From [Phialemoniopsis] sp. UDSM-2020 (Eukaryota > Ascomycota > Sordariomycetes > Thyridiales > Thyridiaceae), in the NCBI GenBank assembly GCA_018873225.1, contig JAEILZ010000009.1:2657501-2721500 (forward strand): DNA of 64,000 nucleotides. Reading direction: 5' to 3'. The position numbers and the translations under genes were made by a program. Below, piece by piece: positions 18,677-29,382 of the stretch (position 1 is its first letter; every line of letters starts with the position of its first letter). The notes under the pieces were generated by a model. That model was given only the letters and a program-made list of their open reading frames with translations, ran no database searches and was not told the origin of the DNA.

Positions 18677-20547
18677 CTACAACTTCGGCCCAATATGACT
18701 CAAGTCGACATCCTCCTTACCCAGCTCCCATCCTTTGCCCCTGTATTTCTGCGGCCAGATCCCGTTCCGACCTGAGGGAAGACATATGTTAGTTGAAGTT
18801 TATTTTCCTGGACGACAGACCTTAACTCACCAGGTGCCAGTATGCCTTTCGGATCTAGTGCGTCTTTAATAGTCTGGTTGAACTTCATCAAAGCACCACC
18901 GTTCCAGTTGTACGTCCCAGCCACCTGGTCCGCGAACAGCAGATGGGTCCTATACTCGCCGAACCCCCTCTCCGCGCACGCCGCGATCATCTCGCGCATC
19001 AGCGCCACAGCCCTCGCCTTGGCCCCCGCATCGGCCCGGTCGTAGATGATGTTGGCGATGTAGTGGATCTCGCGGCCCGCCACGCACAGCGTCGGGAACA
19101 GGTCGAACCCGTACCGGGCGTGCAGCGTCCGGATGATGTCGTGCACGGCGCGGGCGTCGCGCCCGCGCGTCGGCGCGATGGGCGAGAAGAAGAGGTGCGT
19201 GCCGTTGGGCACCCAGTTGAGCCAGTCGAGCTCGCGCAGGACGGGGACGCCGCTGCACACGAGGGCGCGCGAGTGCAGGTAGTGCGTGTCCGGCACGTCG
19301 GAGGGGAGGAAGAAGCGTGTGCCTGGGATGGCTGAGAAGGCTGACTTGATCAGCTCGAGTTGCGATGCGACGGCCCCGGGCGGACCGTACTGCGTGCCGT
19401 AGAATATCCAGCTGCAGTCGCCGAGGGGCAGCTTCGTAGCCGCGGCGCGGATCTCCTCCCGCGTCATGGGCGCTGAGCCGCTGTGGAACGAGGACTTGCG
19501 CTGCCCCGTCACGTTGAGTTCCTGGATGACGTGCCGGATTTGCGGGATGTTGCCGAGTACGCGCTGTTGCGCCAGCGGGCGAATGATATCGATGATGCGC
19601 TCAAAGTCATCATCTTCGGGAAAGGTAAAGCAGTAGGACTGGTGGTGCGTAGCCGGCATCAAGTGGAAGCCCATCTTGGTGATGATGCCGTAGTTGCTCT
19701 GGGAAAAGATTCCATCAATCGACGGCCCAAAAGCATGCTGGAACGACTGCCAGGTCGGGTTGTCCGTGTTATCTGGTCCCGGCATGGCGCCCATCCCTGT
19801 ACGTAGGAGCTCGCCGTTCGGCAGGACGACCTCCATGCCACAGCGATTGGCAAAGTGGTCACCGTAAGGGGTGTAACCGACTCCCCGATCGATTGCGTTT
19901 CCGAGGACAGAGCCACCTCCAAGATCAGGGCAATCAATCCACAGAGGAAGCCCACGGGACTGTATCTCCTCATACAGCTTAAAGTAAGCCACGCCCGGTT
20001 CGACGACGCAGCTGGCGTTCTCGCCATCAATGTTGAGAATCTTGTGCATACGACGGCCGAGGTCGATGACCACGCCGCCAGGCACGCGCGGAGCGGCTCC
20101 GCCATAACCAACATTTCTTCCTAGTGAGATTGGATAGATCGGGAGGCTGTACTTGTTGGCCCATCTCATGGTCTCTTGGACCTCTTCCGTGGACCCCGGG
20201 TAGACAACAGCGCTGCTGATGAGCTCTTCCTGGTCGGCAATATGGAAAGCGTCGTGGGTGTTTGGTGACTCGAGGTACCAGCCGTCCTCAAGAGGTGCAT
20301 CGTTCACCACGACATTCTCGGCACCCAGCACCTCCTTGAGACTTTGAATCGCTTCGTCAAAGGCCTCGGCAGTCGTATCGGGAGGAAGCCGAACACCACG
20401 CTGCCTCGGTCGGCTCGTTGGTAGGGTCCGATTTCCTAGCAAGCGCGCTCGAGCATCCTCGGCCTCTTTGGCTAGTCTTGCAGGCGCGCCGCTGTACTTT
20501 TCATGCAGTGACGGAACCCGCGTGGTGGTGCGGCCCGTCATTGTCAT
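18677..20547 (-). CDS. Vanillyl-alcohol-oxidase-type FAD oxidase
   Basis: Two exons (20547-18831, 18771-18677) encode 603 residues. The short last exon restores GILAPGRNGIWPQKY; reading through the intron would replace this family-typical end with an unrelated tail. The FAD-binding half has YPISLGRNVGYGG and VVEPGVAYFKLYEEIQ. The substrate half has ELDWLNWVPNGTHLFFSP, GREIHYIANI (the position of the covalent FAD histidine in vanillyl-alcohol oxidase) and GFGEYRTHLLF, matching the active-site Tyr-Arg pair of that enzyme. Relatives oxidise 4-alkylphenols, vanillyl alcohol or eugenol using O2 and release H2O2. No signal peptide is present. It shares a 423-bp promoter with the divergent monooxygenase. 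Confidence 0.9.
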
Positions 20548-20970
20548 TGGAGTATAGTCCTCACTCCGCGCAACTTCCGGGACTGTCTAGATGGAAGGAC
20601 ATAAACTCGAGCGAGGAACCAAAGAATAAAGAACGAGAATTTTCTAGGTCATGTTCAGAAGAAGTGGATTTCAAGAACCAGCCACCGCGTAGGAGCTGAA
20701 GCTGATGTCACGGACGGCTGCATGACATCTCCAAGGCGGGGGTGTGGAGTTCGGCAGATGGAGGGCTCGTCGGATGCAACCGGCCGGCGGCACAGAGACG
20801 CATCTAAGGCCCCCGCAGAAGATGCACATTCTAACAGCCTGATGTGTGACAGGTGCGGTTGTACCCGACATCCCTTGCTCACTTTTGGGTTCGCTTTGCT
20901 CTCTATGCTGGGAAAAGTCTCCGGAGATATCAAACTAGACTTTCTATGTGTATGAGTTCCTGTCTGTACA
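20548..20970. promoter_or_regulatory. Divergent promoter, VAO-type oxidase / FAD monooxygenase
   Basis: This 423-bp gap between the two flavoenzyme starts contains GGCGGGGGTGTGGAG at 20735-20749, related to but not identical with the GTGGGG elements elsewhere in the cluster. Co-regulation of the two genes is an inference from the shared gap. Confidence 0.45.
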
Positions 20971-22623
20971 ATGGCACACGCGGGAAGTAATTCGCAGCAA
21001 ATCAAAGGTGTGTGTTTCGGATTGACCACTCATCTTTACTGCACTGTACTGAACTCACTCTTCAGTCATCGTCATCGGCGCCGGTCTCGGAGGCTGCGCC
21101 TGCGCCCTCGCGCTCAAGCACCATGGCCACAAAGTCGTAGTATACGAGAAGCTCCGGACTTTCCGCCGCCTCGGCGACTCCCTCGGTCTAGGCGAGAACG
21201 CCTTGAAGCTGCTCGAGCGATGGGGCGGTCCCGGGTTATACAAGAAGCTCACGAGCATCGGCAACCAGGCGCCCGACATGCAGATCCGGCGGTGGCACGA
21301 CGGCAAGATCCTCGCGCAGCAGCCGCTCATGGACATGGCCGGCTACATCGGCCACCGCGGCGACTACCACGAGGCGTTCCTGCAGGCGGTGCGGGACGCC
21401 GGCATCGAGATTATCATGGGCCGCGAGGTCGTGGCGTTTGACGAGGACAAGCCCAGCGTCACGTTTGCGGACGGCGTGGAGGAGACGGCGGATCTGATCG
21501 TCGGTGCGGACGGCATCAAGTCGAGGGCGAGAGAACTGGTGCTGGGATTTGCGGATGCGCCCAAGAGCAGCGGATACTCGTGCTACAGGGCGTATTTCCC
21601 GGGCAGTCACCTGAAGCTGGATCCGGTGTGTCGAGACTTTGTTGATCATGACTGCGTCAACATCTGGTAAGTGCTTCCCCGCCAGGCAGGCGAGGTTTAG
21701 AGACTGATGGTTCGCATCTAGGATCGGTGAAGATACGCACCTGGTTCAGAATACGTTGCGCAACGGTGACGAGTTCAACTGGATCATCACGCGCAAGATC
21801 TCGTCCGAGGCCGACATGGAGATCAAGGAGAGTTGGTTCACAGAAGGTAACATGGATGACGTGCGGGAGCTCATCCGCACCCTGGACCCAGCCATCGCCG
21901 CCGCGGTCGACAAGACGCCCTCTTGTCTCGACTGGAAGATTTGTTATCGAGATCCGTTGCCCACTTGGGTTTCTCGCAGCCACAAGATCGCTTTGCTTGG
22001 TGATAGCTGTCACCCGCATCTGCCTACGAGCGCACAGGGAGCGAGCCAAGCTACAGGTAATTTGACTGGTTTCTCCGTTTCTTGTCAAACAACCGATAAA
22101 TCCTTATTGACGTGGTTCACCTCACCTACTATAGAAAGTGCGGCGGTGCTAGCGGTTTGCCTGAAGCTCGCAGGTAAAGACAACGTACCACTCGCCGTAT
22201 GTCAACACTCCCGATACACACCAAGTCGCGGCTACTAACATGAAGGAACTCAGACACGCTGCTACGAGAAATTGCGCTTCGACCGCACACGACTTAGTCA
22301 AACGAACGGAGAGGACCTTGTATGTGCTCCTTTTACAAGCCGCAGACTTGCACGCCGCGCGAGCGTAATTATTTCCTAACATTCTATACTCTATCTAGCG
22401 AGACCGGTGGCACAACGCGCTCAAGCATGTCGATGATGGAGTTGAGATCGACCCTGAGTCGGTTAAGATGCGCAATCGATGGCTCTACGCCTACGATGCA
22501 GAGGCAGACGCGTTGGAGCGGTGGGAGGAGATGGCGCGCAAGGTTAAAGCCGAGTTACAGACAGGAAATATCACGCCGCTGTGTGATGTCAAGCCAAAGA
22601 CGAGAGCGGATGTAGCGGTATAA
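20971..22623 (+). CDS. FAD-dependent aromatic monooxygenase (salicylate hydroxylase-like)
   Basis: Six exons (20971-21007, 21066-21666, 21722-22056, 22135-22196, 22254-22319, 22399-22623) join in phase to give 441 residues. The three flavin motifs of class A monooxygenases are present: GxGxxG in VIVIGAGLGGCACALAL, the DG motif in LIVGADGIKSRAR, and the GD motif in LLGDSCHPHLPTSAQGA. The GD motif is followed after splicing by ESAAVLAVCLKLAG. Such enzymes hydroxylate phenolic or heteroaromatic acids with NAD(P)H and O2, some with decarboxylation. The exact substrate is unknown. It is the last gene of the cluster, divergent from the VAO-type oxidase. Confidence 0.92.
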
Positions 22624-22951
22624 TGTTATTGTATGATCGTGATTGGCATGTGGGCCTGCCAACGTATGATGAGGTGAAGGAGACTATTTTATCGAGATCA
22701 CAATGCCTTTGACTAGATGTAAAGCATGATTTACGTGTCAATAGAGAACACCCATGGTAGGCATTAGGAATTAAGTATATTTCACCATCACCGTGCTTTT
22801 CTCTATTTGCGAAAACCTCAACACCACCCAAATCATTGTCAGATACGCGCCGCCTGTATCGCCATCGCTGAATGCCTCTAGATAGCTAAATGGAAGCCCA
22901 AATGAAACGTGATAGAAGGAAACAGTGTTGTTATATCCTTGACGGGGTGAT
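22624..22951. other. Intergenic between convergent genes
   Basis: These 328 bp separate the 3' ends of the monooxygenase and the unknown gene at 22952. Part may be a last exon of the unknown gene if a GTAAGA donor near 22970 is used. Nothing else was seen. Confidence 0.4.
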
Positions 22952-23812
22952 TCAGGCTCGCAATATCTTACGTGCCAGATCAACGAGCGCCTCCCGGAAG
23001 CGATGAGGTCGAGGAGGTCCTCGAGCGTGTCCTGGCGATCGCTTCTTCTTGCACTTATCCAGCCACTCAGTGACAGAGTCTGGAGAGCTACTGTGTCCGT
23101 GATGGCTATTCCTCTGTTTATGGTGACGTCTGCCGTGTTCCCGGATAGGAGGTGACTTCAAGTCCACCTTGTGGTATTGTTTCCTTCCCTGAGTAGCGTT
23201 GGGGTGCCCAAACCTGGCATCGAGCTCGGCCTCCAGCGCACCGCTTCGAGAGCGCGATTCGACCTTGCACAGCAACGCGTCGAGCCTTTTGGCGTGGCTA
23301 GCCAGGGCGGCTTGTATCAGCTCTGGGTTCAGCTCCTGCATGTCGACCGGCAAAGCAGGCGAGGCTCCATCCCTAAAGTCGAAGGTGTTCAATAGGTCCT
23401 GGAGTCCGTGCTGGGGGCGCGAGTTGAGGTCCAGGACCGGGTCGCGCAATGAGGCGGAGGACGGGATGGAGTCCGAGTTGAGAAATTTGATGTGTCGGTG
23501 GTTCCCCGATCTCCTGCCTATTGATGGCGAGCGATAATGAGCACTCGGATGGGGCGTTCGGCGCGGAGATGGTGACCTGGACGCCAAGTCGGCCTCGCAG
23601 TCAGAAGTCAAGTGCACACCATACATTGGACCGATCATCTCGGAAGGGGTCGAAATGGAGCTGTCGGTGGCAGTATTCTTCGAAATGAGGGTGCTGCACT
23701 GCGAGATTTGCGAGACGTCGGAGCTCGAGGCGGTTGTTCGAGACGTCTGGCGGTAGGGACCGCGCCCGCGAGAGAACGGGTAAGATATACCACAAGCCAT
23801 CTCTGCGGCCAT
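22952..23812 (-). CDS. Unknown basic, Ser/His-rich protein
   Basis: An open frame of 286 residues starts at MAAEMACGISYPFSRG. I do not recognise the family. The N-terminal half is rich in Ser, Thr and Pro with repeated SP sites (SRSPSPRRTPHPS). A middle block LQDLLNTFDFRDG and a helix LIQAALASHAKRLDALLCKVESRSRSG may be folded. The C-terminus is basic and His-rich and ends FREALVDLARKILRA. An in-frame ATG at 23929 would add 39 residues. A GTAAGA donor overlaps the last codons, so an alternative spliced end is possible. It appears intronless as modelled, and no membrane segment or signal is seen. Confidence 0.6.
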   Translation of the reverse strand: MAAEMACGISYPFSRGRGPYRQTSRTTASSSDVSQISQCSTLISKNTATDSSISTPSEMIGPMYGVHLTSDCEADLASRSPSPRRTPHPSAHYRSPSIGRRSGNHRHIKFLNSDSIPSSASLRDPVLDLNSRPQHGLQDLLNTFDFRDGASPALPVDMQELNPELIQAALASHAKRLDALLCKVESRSRSGALEAELDARFGHPNATQGRKQYHKVDLKSPPIREHGRRHHKQRNSHHGHSSSPDSVTEWLDKCKKKRSPGHARGPPRPHRFREALVDLARKILRA

Positions 23813-26083
23813 TGTCGGTGATTCAGTAGAAGAGCCGAGACTGTTTGTGATCGGGGGAGTAGTGGGAGGTGGGTGATGCGACAAGAATGCCGTAGGCGTG
23901 TGGTCAGGACACCATACACATGACAGCACGTTTGGGGTTTGCTGTCGAGTGAGAGTGAGTGAGTAGGGAATTGCTCGTGGAACAAGCCATCGGACAAAGG
24001 ATTTTTGAGCAAGACCAGATTGACCAAAGTTGATATATATGATTATTTCGGTTTGTGGTTCTGGCTACTGGTTTAAGTTGTGTGTGAAGCCAGACTTGAT
24101 GACGAAAAGGAAGGGACAAGGTCTGGAGAGCCATGGTTATATACCAGGAGCAAAACAAAGCCGAATGAGCACAAAGTCGTATTTCCTAGCAGTGGGCCAA
24201 GGAAAAGCTTTCTCTGGAGCCCCTGGAGCTTCTGGAAGATTTTACGTCTGGGCGATTGGTCGGGCCAAGAGTCTCGAGGCTGTGAACCCGCCGGTGGTAA
24301 AGCCGGAGCATCGCCGGCCAACAGAATCGCCTTGGCATTAGCAATCCGGCGCCACTTGCTCGCACCGGGCAAGTAACGGTGAGTCAGTCGCACAAAATTG
24401 ATGAAAAATGGTCTGCATCACGATAGCCAAGTAAATAAAACGGACCATGTGATGGTTGTGCAAGCAAATGGACGATGCAGGTTGGCACAAAGACTGTCGT
24501 TGTGGGGAGAGCATCAGACCGATCCGGGGCATGGGCCCGGGGGGCCAAGAAGCACAGCCTGGGGTAAAGAGGTCATTGAATCATAGGGAAGAGTTTCCAA
24601 AAGACTCTACTGGCGAGTTGCACAATGTTCAAAAGTCTGGCTAACCTGGAGAGTTTGTCTTTGCCACGGTAGGTCGGGGCGCACTGTACTCAGCACCAGA
24701 GGTCAGACCTGAGATTGACACGAACCCCGGAAGAAAGCAAAGACGGGATCAGCCAGGGCCTTTGAAGATTTCTTAGCAACGTACGCAGACCCCAGAGTGA
24801 CAGACTACACCCAAAAGCCAAAGTTGAAATGTCAAGAGGAATTTCTCTGAAGTCTAAAACCAAGCCTGGCAACCTTGGAAAAAGCAAGAGTAAGGAGGAC
24901 GGGTGGTCATGTGACTTCGCGTCACAAGAAACTTTCAGCGATTCGGCCCACGATTGAAAGCTCCAGGGCTTTTAAACCACCAGCACTTGTTATTGGCCTG
25001 ACTGTTCGGTTGCAGGCTTGTGAATATGACCGTGTCGACTGAATACTTTGGTCAAGGGTATCAATTTGATGCACTGACCCGAATGCCTGGCGACCAAATA
25101 TGACTTGGGCTGGGGATGGAATGACGGAAGCTGGGGCCGGACGGACTCAAAGCGGAGTCAGGACAGAGAGAACACTGAATTGGGCTCAGCTCTCGGTACT
25201 TTACTCAGGACAAATCTGGGCTCAGGATCTTTTTATCACGTCGTCGTACGCCTCTTGTTTGACAGATGAGCATTCATGCCACGCGGCAAACGAGAGCGGC
25301 GCCTCGATGATGCCAATTGATGCGCGGCGCAGCTCATTGTGTTTGAGATCAGCGGCTTTATTCGAGTCAAGTCGAGTCCTGTCAAAAGTCCTGTCGAGGC
25401 AAAGCGAAGCGAGTCCAGCCCAAGTCTATCAGTGGGTTTCTTTAGCGGCTGGGCGGATTTTCTTTAGCAGCACCTGGTGGGGTACATGCTCTGATATCGT
25501 CGCATCCATCCACGGATGCACTTGTGCTTGTTTATCCTTACGAGAAGGAGGAAGAAATGAAATCACTGGAGGAATAAGGCATAAATCGAGGTTGGGAACC
25601 GTATATCTAAGTAGACTCTCTCGTTTGCGGCCTGTGGTGAGAGTATCCATGGAAATTCGGGTGTACGAGTCGTTGAGTTTACGCGTGGCTCGGTGTTAGT
25701 GGTCCGGGGCGCAGGTGGCGGATGGGCACTAACAAAGGCCTAACTGGCTGCCTGTATCTTGGGACTGCTGCGTCGCGAAAACCGCGTAATGGCGGGCCCT
25801 AAACCGGCTTTTCTGGCACTTTACGGCTTGCAGCGACGGGCCTCATCTGACCCGGAAAAGACTGACGCAACACCAAAATCCTGCCCTGGCCTGACCATAC
25901 TCTGGCTTCTTCTCCCCCCTCTGGTCCTGTTGCGCGGTCGAAACCTCGTCCCTCGCTTGTTGGTGCCGCATACTGTATATCCCTCGCCTCGACCGTTCTC
26001 CGCGTCTTTGCTCTTGTTCAGCGCAGAATTGACTCTCGCGCGTGCGCGCCACAAAGTCCCACTCGCTCGACGACGCGAGAGTC
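23813..26083. other. 2.27-kb divergent intergenic region upstream of the unknown gene and the Whi5-like gene
   Basis: I see no supported gene here; the longest frame (199 codons from 25100) is low in family features and unlike the flanking codon use. The last 200 bp before the Whi5-like start are pyrimidine-rich and look like a 5' leader. Isolated motifs such as TTCTGGAA near 24231 and GTGGGG near 24502 are too short to interpret. Confidence 0.5.
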
Positions 26084-27918
26084 ATGATCAATCTCGTCGA
26101 CCACTTGCCCACACAGCACTCGCAACTCGATTTCTCTCCTTCTCCCTATTCCACCGCCAAACAACAGCTCTCCATGCTTCCCTCACTCCGCAGCCCTCGG
26201 CCGTCCTCGCGCCACGCCGACCAGGACTCGCGCCGCCCGCTCTCGCGTCCTGCCGACCTGCCCACCCCCTCCGACGCCAGTCGAATGCGCACGGTCGCTC
26301 CCTCTGCTCCTGCTGCCCACGATGACTCGCATTCGCATGCGCCCGCGGCTCACACTGCCCCCTCGGCTCTAAAACAGGACCGCACATATCCCTCAGACAG
26401 GGACACACGACACTTGACTGGCAATGGCCTCACGGAACACCAGCAGGATTCGAGCAGCACTTCCCAGGATACGTCCACCACAGACCAGGCCGACCGCGTC
26501 TTTACCCCGCCCGTGAGCGAGGACAGCATGAGCGCCGGGAACGGAAACGACCACGACTCGAGCCAGGGCTCCCAATTGCTCAAGCTATCACAGCTCGCTG
26601 CTGCTCAAGAGAAGATGCCCGATCTGGGCGGCGTCGCTGCTGGTTCGCGCAAGAGAATGGCCGACGGTATGGTCAAGCACACGCGTGCTCCCTCAAGCGC
26701 GTCACCGACCTTTGCCGGCGGCCACTCGCGCAACACCAGCACCGTCAGCGTCGCTTCCACTGCGGGTAGTCGCATCGGCGAGGTAAGTTACCCTGTTTAT
26801 CCTCCTGCGCCTTCGATTCGCTAGTACTGACCATTATCTCCTAGCTCTCTGCGGAGCTCAAGTCTAAGCTCTCATATGCCATGCTCAAGGTTAACCACGG
26901 CTGGCAGTACCACTCGATCGACCAGGTCGAGTCTTTGGCCTCGCAGGCCGCCTCTCCGACCTCGACCAACTCGACCATTCCCGGCCGCCACCGATCTTCG
27001 GCCAGCCCTCGCCTCACCTTGGCTTCTCCGCGGTCCAGCAACGGCAGTACGCCACCGAGCGCCACCAATCACCACTTCGCAGGCCACGGCGACCACTCCT
27101 GGCGCGGCGGTCCCGCTGTGACTGCATCGCAAGGTTCCTCCGGCGCTGTGCCCAGTCTCGCGCCGCCAGCTTCTATCCAGCCCTCGAGGCACTCTTTGAC
27201 CAGCCGGCGCAACTCCAACCCGCGCTACACCCCGGCTTTCCTTTCCCAAAACCACAACGCTAGTCCTCACACGCCGGGCCAGGCTCACTCGGCGCAGAGC
27301 ACGCCTAACCAGCGCCACCTTCCGAGCCCCATGATGGACCCCATCGTCTTCTCGCCGCACCAAAACGTCCGGGAGCAAGACGCCATCGAGTCTCTGCTCT
27401 TCATGAGCAGCCCTGGCAACTCGGCCAACATGAAGCACACCTTCCCCACGTCGTCATCACAGCCTTTAATGCCAACGCACCAGAGGAATGGCGTCTCTGC
27501 CACCTCAAGTCCGCAACGCACCGCACTACCGGGGTCCGCACCACGTAAGAGCCTACCGAGCGGGCGCCCGTCCCATCAGCACTCGGCGTCCCAGCCGGCG
27601 ACTCTGAAGAGGGTCGGGTTCGAGAAAGGATCGCACGGCGGAGACGAGATGGACGTAGACGAGACATATGGCACGCCACGGCAAAGGGGCGGTAGGGTGA
27701 GCTTTGGAGAGTCGACACCACGGCCAAAGGTGTCGCTCTCAACGCCGCTCGGTCTCGGTGGCCCGTCCAGGCCTCGGCCACCGGTAGCAGATGAAGATAT
27801 CGAGAGGATGCTCGACAGGGTTGCGGCGGCCGCTGACGACTCTTCAGACTCGGAAAGCGAGATCGAGATTCCCGTGCGACGACCGCCCCCGGGGCATGCT
27901 GAGACTGTGGGCAGGTGA
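26084..27918 (+). CDS. Whi5/Nrm1-type G1/S transcriptional repressor
   Basis: Two exons (26084-26782, 26845-27918) encode 590 residues; the 62-bp intron is phase 0. The Whi5-family core lies across the splice: SRIGELSAELKSKL followed by SYAMLKVNHGWQYHSIDQVE. Upstream is DRVFTPPVSEDSMSAGN and downstream REQDAIESLLFMSSPGNSAN, both typical of filamentous fungal homologues. The rest is disordered and rich in S/T-P sites suited to cyclin-dependent kinase control. Whi5 proteins bind and inhibit G1/S transcription factors (SBF/MBF) in the nucleus until phosphorylated. The ATG at 26084 was chosen because the frame upstream opens only with a GTG. Confidence 0.82.
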
Positions 27919-28602
27919 CTGAAGACGGAAGACTGGCGTTGAAGAATACCTCTTCTGCATTATTCGAACGCGACTGAATACCTACGAGGTAATTCGAATC
28001 AAGCCCTCAAGAGGTAGCACACCGTAGCGATTTCCTTCCGGGAACAATTCCGTGCTGCGAAGAGATTCCCAGCGTTTACGATGATTACGATTTGCATTCA
28101 AAACATTCTTATTTCCAAAGCGGTCAGCCACTGACCATGCTATATCTTGGTTTGCATATGGAGGCACGGGCGTTGCTTTCGAAGTAATTGGGCGTTTCCT
28201 TGACAATTTACATATATATATATATCTATTTGTATATCAGCCAGATCACAAATAGTGGTGGCAAGATGGGAGAATCAAGTCTCGAGAGCGCAACATGCAG
28301 GAGACATTGCAACATTCGAGTGTTTGAAGCTTGTTCATGATGTGACGAGAAGGCGGCACAAGTGATCGTGTCCAGAGACTTGCATTTGAAGTGAAAGTTG
28401 TGTCATTCATATCCCGAATCAAGACCTCGCGGTCAACAGCCGCCCGGCTATGCTATGTAGCGAGCTGCTCTACAGATCAAATGCATGATCCAAAAGAAGA
28501 GAAAGAATCAAGTCATAAGCTCGTCAAACCCAAAATAGCAGTGATCCAGCAACGCCTTGTTCCCAAAACCCAACTGATTAAAGACCAGTCATCCCACCCT
28601 CT
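27919..28602. other. Intergenic between convergent genes, with (AT)7
   Basis: These 684 bp separate the 3' ends of the Whi5-like and glycine-zipper genes. The only clear structure is an (AT)7 run at 28212-28225. No gene was recognised. Confidence 0.55.
28212..28225. repeat. (AT)7 simple repeat
   Basis: Fourteen bases of alternating A and T lie between two convergent genes. Confidence 0.85.
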
Positions 28603-29382
28603 TTACCACCGATTGTGTCCGTGATGACCCCCGTGATGCCCGTGGTGTCCATGGTGACCGGAACCATGATCACTCCCACCACCGAGCAGACCACCAAGCA
28701 TACCGCCGCCACTAGAACCGTGGTGCCCGTGGCTGTGCTTGTTGTGCCCCTGGATCTTGTTCTCGATGAAGTTGGCCGCCACGGCCCCCGCCGCCGCGCC
28801 GAGCACCGTCTTGAACTTGCCGTGCGAGCCACCGGACATCTTGTGGCCCATGAACCCGCCCGCCGCGCCGCCGATCAGCGTGCTCGCCAGGCCGCGCTCG
28901 CCATCGGGCCCCACGGGCTCGCCGTTGGGGCCCACGCCCGCGCCCGGCTGCTGCGACTGGTCGTTGTAGTACCCCTGCGCCGAGTTGCTACCGCGGTCAC
29001 CGCTGTTGTAGTAGTCCTGCGCGCTCGAGGGGCGGTCACTGCCGCCCGGGTAGGGTGACTGCGAGGGCTGGTGGCTGCCGTAGGACTGGGCGGAGGCCGG
29101 GCGGTCGTAGGGCGAGGGGGCGCCGCCGTTGGGGTAGTACGGCTGCAGGTTCTGCTGGGAGGCGTACTGCGGCTGTTGGTAGGCTTGGTGCTGCTGCTGC
29201 TGGTTGTAGTCTGGCGGCGGGGGAGCGTACGACGGCTGGCCTGGGTAGGGCGAGTGTGCGGGCGAGGGTGCGCCGTACTGCGGCTGCTGAGGCGGGTACT
29301 GCTGCTGGTGCTGCTGGGCGTACTGCGGCTGCTGGGGAGGGTAGCTGCCGCCGCCGGAATTGTAGTAGTCTGAGGATGACAT
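28603..29382 (-). CDS. Glycine-zipper protein with Pro/Gln/Tyr-rich head and His-rich tail
   Basis: A single exon encodes 259 residues. The first 150 are prion-like, rich in P, Q, Y and S with repeated PPQQPQY and SPYPG units. A glycine-zipper pair follows: LIGGAAGGFMGHKMSGG and VLGAAAGAVAANFIENKIQG, of the kind that packs two helices in membranes. The last 47 residues hold about 15 histidines (HKHSHGHH, GHHGHHGHHGGHHGH), a likely metal-binding stretch. The function is unknown; related fungal proteins are often stress-induced. The start MSSSDYYN is preferred over an in-frame upstream ATG at 29541 because the extra part looks like translated leader. Confidence 0.8.
   Translation of the reverse strand: MSSSDYYNSGGGSYPPQQPQYAQQHQQQYPPQQPQYGAPSPAHSPYPGQPSYAPPPPDYNQQQQHQAYQQPQYASQQNLQPYYPNGGAPSPYDRPASAQSYGSHQPSQSPYPGGSDRPSSAQDYYNSGDRGSNSAQGYYNDQSQQPGAGVGPNGEPVGPDGERGLASTLIGGAAGGFMGHKMSGGSHGKFKTVLGAAAGAVAANFIENKIQGHNKHSHGHHGSSGGGMLGGLLGGGSDHGSGHHGHHGHHGGHHGHNRW

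Noticed and set aside
24490..24520. GTGGGG as another member of the cluster element family
   Set aside because: Only the 6-base core is present; a 6-mer is expected by chance about every 2 kb on two strands.
25100..25699. 199-codon open frame upstream of the Whi5-like gene
   Set aside because: No family features, mixed composition and no splice context; kept only as part of the intergenic description.
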